DNA of 64,000 bases. It comes from Tomocerus qinae. Its lineage: Eukaryota > Arthropoda > Collembola > Entomobryomorpha > Tomoceridae. Made by a program: the position numbers and the translations under genes. Positions 49,559 through 60,695 of this stretch are shown here, piece by piece. Location: assembly GCA_020055645.1 (NCBI GenBank), contig CM034550.1, positions 17,745,001 through 17,809,000 of the forward strand. The letters are read 5' to 3'. A model generated the notes under the pieces. The model was not told the DNA's origin and did not search any database. It saw nothing but the letters and a program-made list of their open reading frames with translations. The number at the start of each line of letters is the position of its first letter. The stretch's first letter is position 1.

Positions 49559-52500
49559 CTTGAATTGATTTAATTTCGGAAAGTAATAAATTGAAATTAA
49601 GTACACTGTTTCAAGAAATCTTTACAATCGAACTTAAATAACAGATGGTTAATTGGTAAGAGTGTTTTTGTAGTAGTTATGTAGATCTTATCAATGTACA
49701 CGAAAAAATAATTATCTATCATAGTATCAGGTAAAACTTATGTACTAATGACACACAACAAAATTGTTGTTGAGATTAATTTTGCAAGCAAAGCAGTTAA
49801 AAGAGTCCCAACTTGTTTTGGAATGGTGAAACATAAAATACTTCCACAGAGTTAACCATAACATATTTTATACAGCTCGTAATTGTAAAAGACAGCATGA
49901 TTACCATATGTATCAGTATGGAGAGTGACAAGGGTAGCTTTTGCTTGCATTTGAAACGAAAATCAATTATCATTCATGAAGTATGACAATGACATTAAAT
50001 TGAAGTATCTTATTAGAATGTATACGCAGGATGTAGAAACTAATACTCGGTACTGAATAAACAGATAAGGATTAATTAGTGTCAGCCAACGGTTACTGTC
50101 GCCACATCACAAATCACAACGGCAATGAAATTCCTCTCGAATCAATCACACATCATACACAGCTTTTGTTGCACGGGCTGTCAATATTCCTATTAACGAT
50201 ATGAGATAACTGACATGGCCTTCTGTACAAAGAGCCTTTCATGAATACCTGTTATTGTATGTGGGCGGGTGGGTTTTGTACCTGCACTCTACTCGGTATA
50301 CAGCACCACTAAAACTGATTATAAACAAATTGGTTCAAGGTTACTATCACTTAAGCTACTGATATCAAGATCATGTGATCATAACATAACATTCAATGCT
50401 AAAATTAGTCCATTGCGTAACTCATGCTATTTTTATCTGCATAGACAGGCCATTTCAATATTTATTATCGAGTTATTAATAGTAAAATATTTTCTACGCA
50501 TATGCGGAAGAGACCAAAATAGTACGTTGTTACATCAGTACGGTAATTGATATTAAAATGTGTAAAATTCCTTAGCCTTTGTACAAGTTGGAATAAAGTT
50601 AAATGTGTTTCTAAAAATTGTATGTATAACAGTTATACGCTTAATACATAGAATAGCACAAATTAATTGTAATTTGGTAATTTGCCATCGATAATAATTT
50701 TATTATGTTTGCAGAAATAATAAATATTTCAAAATTAAGTGCAGATGCTATTTGTGTTGGTAGGTACACAATATTATTATTTTTCAATGACATTACTTTA
50801 AAGTATAATATATGGAAGGAATGAGATAGCAGATATAGAAGACACAAGTTGAGAGTCAGGCTGTCTATTCAATTAAGATAAGTACTTGTGGTAGTAAGTT
50901 CAAATTGAGTGAAGAAAAAAGTAAGGAGGTTGGAATGGTAGGGAGGGATACGATTATAGCATCAGCTATCGACTGCAGAATTAGATCTGGACAAGTTAGA
51001 CGAGACGAAGCCACAAAGTTAAGATTGAAAGAGTTGGAAATTGAATTAAAGCTTCTTTCTTCTATTGACTTGGCCATTAGCTTCTCTTCTCTCCACTTGA
51101 AGAATAAGTGAGTGTGGCACCTTGAGGGAGTAATTGAAAGAAAGTATTCTATTGTCCTTTCATTTAGAAAAAGACTTTGTCAGTGCGACTCCACGTTAAA
51201 AGCTTTTCACGGTCAATGCCTCTACTAGTCGACACCACTATCAATAATTAGTGCATTATATATAGGACCTAATTCCCTTAGCACTGATTTTATATTGGTA
51301 TATTATTTAAATGAATCATACAGCATTAGAAAAGCCTAAGACTACTATCTCAATGTTAAAAGGTTTTAATAGGCAGGACGTAGCCACGCCCTAAATTGAG
51401 TAATACTAAGAATTTGAATTATTGGGGTTACATTAATTACTTCTTTAGAATCACAGACAATAATAAAGGAATTCAAACAATTGGCCGTATATTTTCCGTG
51501 GAAAAGCAAATGCCCTCTAAAGTTAAGTGAATCAAAGCATCGAGTATTAACGCAGTGAACGGAAAACATTTCAGGATTCTTTAACTCCTCTACTCTCATT
51601 TCATTCTTCCGTTAACTCCCCAATACAGAATTGGATTTCTCTGCTTTACCAATACAAATGCATACAACTCTAACCACACGATATAGTAAAAGTACGTTTG
51701 AAACCAATTTAGTTCCTAGAAATGCATTTGCCCATTCTACTTACAATTATACTCAATATGTACATACACTTTTACCTAAATACATCATCTAGAAGCTCAT
51801 ATTATTATAGTAAAGCTTTTCTAGCAACTTAGCTTCTAGGCCAGTCACTCAAGAATTGAACTAAACGAAACGCTTTGACTAAACTTCCTTCCTCCCACTT
51901 CACTCACATTGCAAAGCTCTACTATTATATCTTTTCCTCATTCAACGAACGTTTACCCATCAATTCTCCCAAAAGTAAACGAACGCCTATAGCAAAGCAC
52001 ACCTTATTTCCACATTAAGTGTCTAGCATGTCTTTACATAAAATATACCCTTACATATTATAGAAAATATATTTACATTGATATAAAATGATTCTAGAGT
52101 TATAATAGGTTTACTATTACAAAGAACTTTTTTTTTACTTCAAGGCAACTCTTTATAAGGATAGTATGCATATATTATACAGATATAGGAAAGTATAGTA
52201 TAGGTATAGGCTACTTATAATAAAGATTCCTTTGACTTGATTTTGGGACAGTGAGGGAAAGAAACGAGTACGGAGAACCAAGTCATGTGGATCTAACGGG
52301 CAAATTGAACGGGAAAAAGGAAGAAGCTATAGAAAGTAAAAGTCACTTTCACACTTCAATGTTAGCTTAGGTAATGAAATGAAAGAAAGTTCACGCCAGC
52401 CAGGCAATACTGTAAGTGCTCATGCATTTTATTCGTATTGACTCCCATTCTCAACCTGAACTTTCACTCATCCTTTTCCCTACTCCCTTCCAGTCTACCT

Positions 52501-52708
52501 AATAATACCCGCTATGTATATACACACTACACTCTGCATTGCACTCAATATTGCATTCAAAATGCACTGATTTCAGATGGAATTGACTTCAACTACTCAA
52601 TACTGATTTCGTCTACTCAATATTACCTACACCTATACATGAATGCATTATCATCCGCACCTCGATGTACCTAGTTAGGTTTAGGAATGTATAGTTCATT
52701 TTAATATG
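49559..52708. other. Upstream of the F-box gene, then intergenic
   Basis: No TATA box or obvious core promoter before 49558. A plus-strand frame with ATG at 50935 (58 codons, many E/K/R/L) resembles a coiled-coil fragment but has no supporting context. The rest is AT-rich. Confidence 0.55.
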
Positions 52709-52895
52709 TACAAGGTGGCCCAGAATGATGTATACACGAACTTTGACCTTTAATAACTGACGATCGGTTAGGTGTATAACAATGATATACACACCATGTG
52801 AAAGAGCATGCGTTTTTTAATGAGATTTCTGAATTTGAAGACCCTCTGTTTCCAGGTACCGGCGTAATCGCTTCAGCACTAACCGACCTGAATTT

Positions 52896-53141
52896 TTACA
52901 AAATTTCTGACTTATTTTCCATTTTTGTAACGATGCATGGGCGTAGTTTCAATAATGTGGTTGGCTTTTTGGCATAAATCTTATCCTTGATGATTCCCCA
53001 ACGACTGAAATCACAAGGTGATAAGTCCGGTGATCTTGGTGGCCATGAAACCGGTTCTCCCTCACCCATCCGTATGCCAAGGAAATGGGTATCAAACCAT
53101 TCTGTAACAACTGAAAATCTGAAATTCGCCGGTTGCGCCAT
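52896..53141 (-). pseudogene. Transposase C-terminal fragment, left arm
   Basis: An 81-codon frame contains V-T-E-W-F-D-T-H-F-L-G, then W-P-P-R-S-P-D-L-S-P-C-D-F-S-R-W and I-K-D-K-I-Y. This is the region around the last catalytic acidic residue of IS630/Tc1/mariner transposases of the kind common in arthropods. The N-terminal DNA-binding part and the first catalytic aspartates are absent, so it cannot be active. Confidence 0.75.
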
Positions 53142-53155
53142 TTAGCAATGCTAAA
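53141..53155. repeat. Small perfect palindrome at the arm/centre junction of the foldback element
   Basis: TTTAGCA-A-TGCTAAA, directly next to the end of the left arm. Confidence 0.6.
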
Positions 53156-53210
53156 TGACTTAATATGGCCAGCCTAATCAAGTTATTCCAAATCACAATC
53201 GTTAGTCATT

Positions 53211-53462
53211 TTGCAAGATGGGACACCGGTGCATTTCAAACTTTCAGATGTTACAGAATGGTTTGATACCCATTTCCTTGGCATACGGATGGGTGAGGGA
53301 GGACCGGTTTCATGGCCACCAAGATCACCGGACTTATCACCTTGTGATTTCAGTCGTTGGGCAATCATCGAGGATAAGATTTATGCCGAAAAGACAACAA
53401 AATTATTGAAACTACGCCCTTGCATCGTTACAAAAATGGAAAATAAGTCAGAAATTTTGTAA
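53211..53462 (+). pseudogene. Transposase C-terminal fragment, right arm
   Basis: An 83-codon frame begins in the middle of an L-Q-D-G-T-P-V-H-F motif, where Q-D-G carries the second catalytic aspartate, then repeats the W-P-P-R-S-P-D-L-S-P-C-D-F block. A stop follows K-S-E-I-L. The natural C-terminus (R-L-R-R-Y-L-E-T-E-G-L) can be read in another frame at 53482-53541, which indicates a frameshift. It includes 7 bp more of the original gene than the left arm. Confidence 0.75.
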
Positions 53463-53649
53463 AAATTCAGGTTGGTTAGTGCTGAAGCGATTACGCCGGT
53501 ACCTGGAAACGGAGGGTCTTCAAATTCAGAAATCTCATTAAGAAACGCCTGCTCTTTCACATGGTGTGCATATCATTGTAATACACCAAACGGATCGTCA
53601 GTTATTAAAGGTCAAAGTTCGTGTACACATCATTCTGGGCCACCCTGTA

Positions 53650-56600
53650 TAACGACTGGATAAGGTTTCAATTTCGGTTATCCACCCACTGATATGATTT
53701 GACATTTTTTGTTGTTTCTGTGGTGGAGGAGTCATCCAAAATTTAGCTTATTTACAATGGCTGACTTCAATTACTAATTGTGATGTTCAATTGACTAAGC
53801 AGTCAATCTGTCACTCAGATTTTTACAAAAGTAGCAATTTGCGTCGCAAAATTCATAACTCACAATATAGCAAATCACAAAAAAATATTGGGATATCCAC
53901 CAACTGAATTCAACGAATTAATTTTATTGACTACACTTAAAAACTAAATGGATTTAGGAAGAAATGTAAATGTACAATACAACAATCAGCATTAACTATT
54001 TTAGGGATGCACGGGATAAAAAATAATATAGCTTTGTATATGGATTATTATGGATATATTTATACGTGTCGATAGATATTGCAGTGTTTTAGACCTAAGC
54101 GATTAAAAAGTAATTAATTTCAGTTGCAGGGTAAAATGGGATGTTTGGGTATTGATGAAAGTAAAGATTTTGAGTATCACTTGATGGTCATGGGTTTGAG
54201 AAAATAGGTTAAAATGGTTTTTAAAGGGAAATGATGATGGTACATTACTAGTAGTGAGCTCATAGAGACTAAGGATAAGTGTTATTGCAATTCGGGAAAG
54301 AATGGACTTTTGAGAGCTTGAGTCCATTTGGTACTTGTTCGTCCATCGACAACACTGCGTCGGTTGGTTGTGTCAGTTGTGTGTAGTAATAGTTATAGGT
54401 AGTCATCCAATAAAAGTAAAGTATTCTATTCATTCCCTATAATATTACTAACGCTTAGCTCTCTAGCCATCTCTCCATTCGTTATCTTCTGAAGAATCTG
54501 CCGGAGGTGCGTACTGCGTTATATGCAACCCGGGGTTATTTTACGGTTAGCATTTGACTGCAAAGATTCTTCCACTGACTCTAGTCTACATAATGTCTCC
54601 TGCATTTAATATGGATATTTATGCAGGGAAAGTTCTTTTTCCTTAGTAGAAGAAGCATATGCATGGGAAAATGTCCTAAAATGCAGAAACTATTGAAAAG
54701 GACGTTTAAAGAAGAAGCTGTTAGTAAATTATCTATGATAGAATCTAAGAGATTAGCTAATGTCTACTTAATACTATAGAATTTACGTTACTTATCTTTA
54801 TGTTCACCTCGGTCTCTAGCTTTCAGTGTTCTTAATAAAGTTTGGACGTGGTAAAGAGCTTGCATTGTCCATTTACGTAAAAATCGGAAAGGAACTGGAG
54901 GTGAATTTAGTGTAAGTGCTCTAAATAAATGTTCATTCTTTCGTTGACAATCTCTTCCCTTGCAACTTCCAAGTAAAACATTATTGTGCGAAGGTTTTAT
55001 GTAGTAGCAAAGGTTGAATCTATGTACAAGTCTTTCTAGACTCATTCTCATGTCCGACTCTTCTAATCGTAACTCGGTTTGCTTAGCTTGATCTATCCTG
55101 CATTTTTTTCTCCCTTGCATCCCTCTTCACCTTCCTCCTAATGGACAACCATAATACAGAATGTGAACCCATTTGCCATGAAAGCAAATGGTGTGAAACG
55201 GAAATACACCATGCACTGGCTTTACCTACCTTTATTATATCCTGTACCTATTTTACTTTATTACCGGGGGTGGCTCTCTTACCAAGACCACCTCTTTAAC
55301 TCACTACCCGGGTAAAATACCTAATACTTACATAATATACTTGTATTTCTACTTATGTATTCCACATCAAGTGCATTGTCAACGTCAAAATGGCACACAT
55401 GACACATCCGTTCTTTTTAAATCCATTCTTGATAGCAATCCGAAAGAAATGGATTTTCTATTTCTGTCATTCACGTTAGTTTTATAAAACTACTACCATT
55501 ACATACACTAGAATAAGATATATCTTCAAGAGGAGAGCCGTCGTTTTCTTATGTATGTATGTACTACAATACAAACGAAAACCTAATGCAAAAGCGACAA
55601 ATTTTCCTCCAGGGATAGAATTATTGACTTTGACTGCATTTACATTGCTGGGGTAAGGGATACTTGATTTATCTTACTACAGTCCCCTATTTTCTATTGG
55701 ACTATCAAAATTGAAATTTGTGACACAAGTAAAATTGCTAAAATAAGTTGCAACAACGAGAAAGAAGTCTTTTGGTATATTTCAATCGATCCCAATTTTT
55801 CCATTTTAATGTTTAACAGGTAAAAGCTTGTAAATTAAATTCTAGCTGCTATATTTTTGTACTTAGAGAGTTATTAGTTACATTATGTGTGTATGAAAAA
55901 GGGAAATGATGTAGCAGCGTCGTTAACATTGTAATTTTGCCATCCTTTGCTTTGCTAGTTTTTATTTTCAGCACTTACTAAATAACAAGACATATTATAG
56001 TTAGGAAACAGAGTTGCTGGAAAAGAAAAGCCATCCTTAACTGAATATAACTGTCTAGAACCTAAATGGATTAGATGCAATCTTGCAATGGTCTATTATG
56101 CTCTAATATCTCTAGGAAAAGCATAATTTTATTACTATTATACTGTAAATAGTACGAATTTACGGTGTAAACGTGTATTATAGTGTTATAGTTTAACTGT
56201 AGATACATAGTGAGGGAGGAAGATAATGTGGTGGTTAGTTTTGGTGTGAGTATGAAATATGCCCGACGACAGGGGTTGATCTAATGCATCAATACAGGCC
56301 ATAAATAGAGTTGAGTAGAGATATGTGTGGAAAGTCTGAATTGTGAGCAGAACTGAATTGTATCAGGAATGTTCGGATCTTTACTGGCTTCTCTTAGGTA
56401 TGTGTTAAATATATACTAGACGTAATAATACAGTGGGAGAGAATGGCCAATTGAGGAGAGTTCGGAGTTAAGTACGAAAATAGGGAGATGGTAAGAGTTG
56501 ACACGAAGCTATTTGAGACTGCACTTTTCCATCCCGCATTAGACGGCGGTGTGGACGGTGAGTAGGAAGTAGGAAGTAAGTAGGCGAGGCAAGTGAGGAA

Positions 56601-57150
56601 TATTATGTAGGAAGAGGAAGGCGAAAGGACGATATATCACAATATAATACTTCCTTAAGTGTACTGTACACTATTAGGGAATGCATAGAGTGCGGGTAGA
56701 TCTCTCCTGTCATAATGGCTCAGGCTTAGCGGCTCCTGCCCTACAATGCAATGCCACTGCCACCCTAAATACGAATTTCATGGCTAAATTGAGCATTACT
56801 ACATAGATCTGCACAAAAGAAGACACAAAGCACACATTATGAAATAGCTGAACAGACACATTCGCTATTCCGGAACATCTTTCATCCATAACCATGCATC
56901 GCATCTACTTCCTCGCACTTTTACTCCAAACTCCTTAGTCCCGCCATAATTTCATTCTATGGATCTTCCTCTAATATGTTACTCTTCCCATCCATCATAA
57001 TTTCATCAATGATGCATTAACACTATGTAATATTATAGGATACGTTTTCCTACAGTATAACAAAGTTTCTCACCTGCACATTATCGGAAAATTATTCTAA
57101 TATCTAATGAAATACATGCAAAAGTGCATAATTTATTTTCTTTGTTTAAA
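53650..57150. other. Intergenic, no gene recognised
   Basis: Contains a 110-codon minus-strand frame (54788-55120) rich in basic residues; unsupported. Otherwise AT-rich. Confidence 0.55.
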
Positions 57151-57356
57151 CGTAGCAAAAGCCATGGAACGAGCGAGATCTACAAGCATTGAGTAGATTT
57201 TATTATTTAGCGAATAATAATTACCGACTGGTATTGGCATTTTATACGTAGCAAAAATAATTAATTGAAATTAGATATTGTGGACGCTGGATCTACAAGT
57301 TATGTTTAGAATTTATTATTTAGCGAATAATAATTACCGATCGGCATTGTCATTTT
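57151..57356 (+). repeat. Imperfect direct repeat (two copies) sharing TTATTATTTAGCGAATAATA
   Basis: Copy 1 57151-57243, copy 2 57247-57356. Both begin CGTAGCAAAA and share ATCTACAAG, TTTAGCGAATAATAATTACC and the end CATTTTA. Copy 2 has about 17 extra bases near its start. Confidence 0.7.
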
Positions 57357-60300
57357 AAATTTTGTTTGCTAAATAAAATACTTTTCTTTGCAAATAGTAT
57401 TCCAAAGACAGTGATGATTCAAAAGGTAGAATTGAGTGAGAGTAATATAGTAGGCTATCATAAGCTGTAGTATGGGCAATAAGGAAGACAGGGAAGGATG
57501 GAAGTGGCCAGAAGTTGAAGGAAGGGAAAGATGAAAGCATTTCTCTTTTTCACTCTTTGTAGACAGGGAACATAGAAAGATGGGAATTTTTTTTCCACAG
57601 GATAATTTATTAACAATATATTTTCTAATATTCCCATGAAAGTTGGTATAAGGAGTATAGTAAGTAATAACTGTGATGGTTTTGTTTGGTTAGAGTTGGT
57701 GGTTGACTCTTTGTCTTTGATATATCTGAAAATATTTTTAGCTTTTCCGCAAACTAGACACTGGCGGGATATATCGAGACCACAAAAGCCTCAGCTTCTA
57801 AATTGTGAGGAGGGCAAAGAAGAGGAGAGCAAAGAATATCCCAGGACACGACAGCAGATGAGATGAGAGTTGGCTGAACATAACCAAAGCAAAGCAAACG
57901 AAACCACGAAGGAAGTTACAAGGACGACAAGACAGAAGACAGGATCTGCAATCCACGGAGGATGCCTCGTTCGTATTGTAACGTCAGGCGGAATCCTAAC
58001 GTGTAAGTACACAGTCAACTAAAGCCAAAGTCGGTGCAATTCCTTGGCAAAATGTAGAGAAAACGGAGGAAAGTCTTGTGGAGTGTGTTGAGGCAAAGCT
58101 TAGCGTATCTGTAAATGTAAAGGCAGAGAAGTGAGGCGGAAGGAACCGAAGCAAACATTAGAGAACCCCACGAGACTAATTTTACTGATGGCTCCCCTTC
58201 GCTCTTTCCTTCCCCTTCAGAATATCTTAAGATTCCAAAAAGTCCAGAATCCGGAAGGAACGAGCAAAAGTCTGGATTGGCAAGTGGGAATTCATAAATA
58301 AAAGCGAGGCAACAAGACCCTGCACGTTTTCCCTTAAAAAATGAAGCAACTTGAAGTCTTCTAGACTACATAACGAAGGCATCAACGATGAGAAGCTCCT
58401 GTGTGCACTTTGCTCGATGGAAAAAAGTTGATTTTCTTATCCAGCTCTCTTCTGTCCTGGCCTTACGTCTTGGTAATCCACATCACTCTTAACCACAGCA
58501 TTCTTTTTCTGACTTTCCAAAAATATCGAGCTTTCCAACACGATTTACTCCCTATTTAGTCTACACAGAACAACCTACTCTCGTATATTGTATCTTTATT
58601 CTGTAAATACATCAAGGTACTCGCACTTCAGCTCTTCTGCGTAACACGCAACTTCCCAGGGAATATTCTCCTGCCTCTCAGGAGAAATTCCTCCTCACAA
58701 ATACTTAAATTCCTCAGATTCTGACAATTCTGACTTATATTCAACATTATTTTCAACATAATATTCTCCCACCTTCTGAATACTAAATCCTCAAACTTTT
58801 AAGTTAAAAGCATTAAAACCATCGCACCTTCTCCACAAATTCCAAATCTTAAGATATCTGTCACAAAACAGTTAATACTACATACCAAGCAAACCTACTT
58901 ATTAATATACAAATAAACATAATTTTCAGATTGCCTTGTTAAAGCATTTGTTGTTATCATCCTACTAAAAAGCATTTTCAGCGAGTGTGTGGGAGAAGGG
59001 CACTTTAATCTTGATGAGGTTCTAAATGTAACACAAGTGGTAAAGTGTTCAGGTAGTCCAAACCGACGATGTGGTGTTTCTCCAGCATGTGTAATGTGCT
59101 TAGGGTGTATTAAGTGAACCACCACAAAGAACTCATTGCTTTTCCATGTCTGAGTTGTCCAGCACTCACTGCATGAGTTTTATCCCGAGTCTTCATCCTG
59201 GTGGTAGCTCTGCTGGATTTATTCCACAGAATGGCCCTCGTTTTGTTCCCGGAACGAAAGTGGAGATATAATGAGAGATAATTTCGTCAGGAGAATCTCC
59301 GACTCTACTTATGATGATGGTAGTGTTAATACTACAGGCTACACCTCTATACTACTCAACTTAATCTCTAAATGGACTCCCTGTTTATATCTTTCATATA
59401 TGTACACCTTTAATTTTCATTAAAACAGCGAGGGCAGCTTAACAGTTGTTAGTAATAACAATGTACGACAATTCCACGATCAATAAAATGCACTTTGAAA
59501 TTAAGTGTTATGTAGCTTAAGTGTATTATATATTAAAGTATATCACTTTACATTGTATACAATGATATAGAGTGGTATTTAGGCATAATGCAGTCATGCA
59601 GTCCATTCATAATATAATTGCACCAATTTTCTGAAGTGATATGGAGATATAGATGGAGTTAATAATAGGGGGTTAAACGAATGCAGTTCATTGCAGTGAA
59701 AATATAATCATCCTACTCTCAGGATAATGATCATAATCATAATAATGGCGTGTTTTAATGTGTGTATGTATTATAGGTCCAGTTAGCGGTGTGTTTTGTT
59801 GTTAGTGCGTATAATGGCGATGCAGATGAATGACTAGATTTAATGCACTCACTCCCTATTTACTATACTGCAGGAGACTGCACTTGTACTGCAGATGCAC
59901 GTGAAAAGGGATGGAAAATAGGCGTGAAAAGCAAAACATATTACAACCAATTCTCAATAGATTAGAGGATGCAAGGTTAATCCTCAGCCCTCCACTCACT
60001 CACATTGTAACTATATTTGGCTTTTTACACTCTGAGAACGGACCGTAGAATGGAATGTACTCATGTAATGCACTCTCTCTATTATTTTCATCATCATGCC
60101 ATGTAGCATGTGTGCATGCAGAGAAAGGTCTTCAAAAATCAAGAGAGGACTTTATATTTGACTCACGATCAAATTTATCGTCTCTAGTCTGCACTGATGC
60201 AGTGCGTACAAGATATATAACTCATTTTCTATCCTCGCTCTATGACATTTTTCTATATCCCTTCACAGCTGAACCGGAAAAGGGAAATCGAATGGTTTAA

Positions 60301-60476
60301 CCTCCTGTCCTAAAAGAATTTCAGTTTTTAAGGTCCAATTACATAGCTAAAATTGTGTACTTTTCATAGCTAATAAATAATAATGATGAATAATATTAGC
60401 GCTTGTCATGACTGGAAAGCTATTTGGTCAAATTAGTATAAAAAAGGTATAGCAGGTAATTTGACCTTCTGCTTGC
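57357..60476. other. Intergenic, purine-rich in part
   Basis: 57420-57560 and 57780-58080 are purine-rich on the plus strand, which suppresses stop codons on the opposite strand and yields S/L/F-rich chance frames. No gene. Confidence 0.55.
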
Positions 60477-60479
60477 TTA

Positions 60480-60692
60480 TGGCAGTATGCATAATGGCGA
60501 GTCAGAGGTTACTCCTAACCCGGAGTCACAAAATAGTCTAAAACTTGACCTTAGTACAACCTAGGGTCAACTTTTTTGTATTGCAATAGCAAAGTAACTA
60601 TTGGCAACTGACCATGGTCGTCCACCGGGGTCACATTTTGGACTCGGGGTAAAGGGTTACGTTACTCTAACCTGTCATTATGCATACTGCCC
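60480..60692. mobile_element. PIF/Harbinger-like MITE (213 bp)
   Basis: Ends read inward TGGCAGTATGCATAATG and GGGCAGTATGCATAATG, flanked by TTA on each side (60477-60479, 60693-60695). A 3-bp TTA duplication with a GGGC-type end suits PIF/Harbinger. The subterminal parts carry CCCGGAGTC and its inverse, so the whole could fold. No coding capacity. Confidence 0.7.
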
Positions 60693-60695
60693 TTA

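Larger units (their letters stand above)
52711..53647. mobile_element. Foldback element made of two inverted transposase 3' ends (Tc1/mariner superfamily)
   Basis: Two arms of about 430 bp (52711-53141 and 53218-53647), roughly 90 per cent alike by eye, face each other across a 76-bp centre. Ends read inward CAAGGTGGCCCAGAATG and CAGGGTGGCCCAGAATG, and are flanked by TA. Each arm encodes the same C-terminal transposase piece, read outward from the centre, with W-P-P-R-S-P-D-L-S-P-C-D-F. A full transposase is not present. Confidence 0.85.

Noticed and set aside
50935-51111. 58-codon E/K/R/L-rich frame resembling a coiled coil
   Set aside because: Short, isolated and without a partner exon or promoter.
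54788-55120. 110-codon basic minus-strand frame
   Set aside because: The composition is plausible, but there is no recognised motif, promoter or splice context; several frames of this size are expected by chance.
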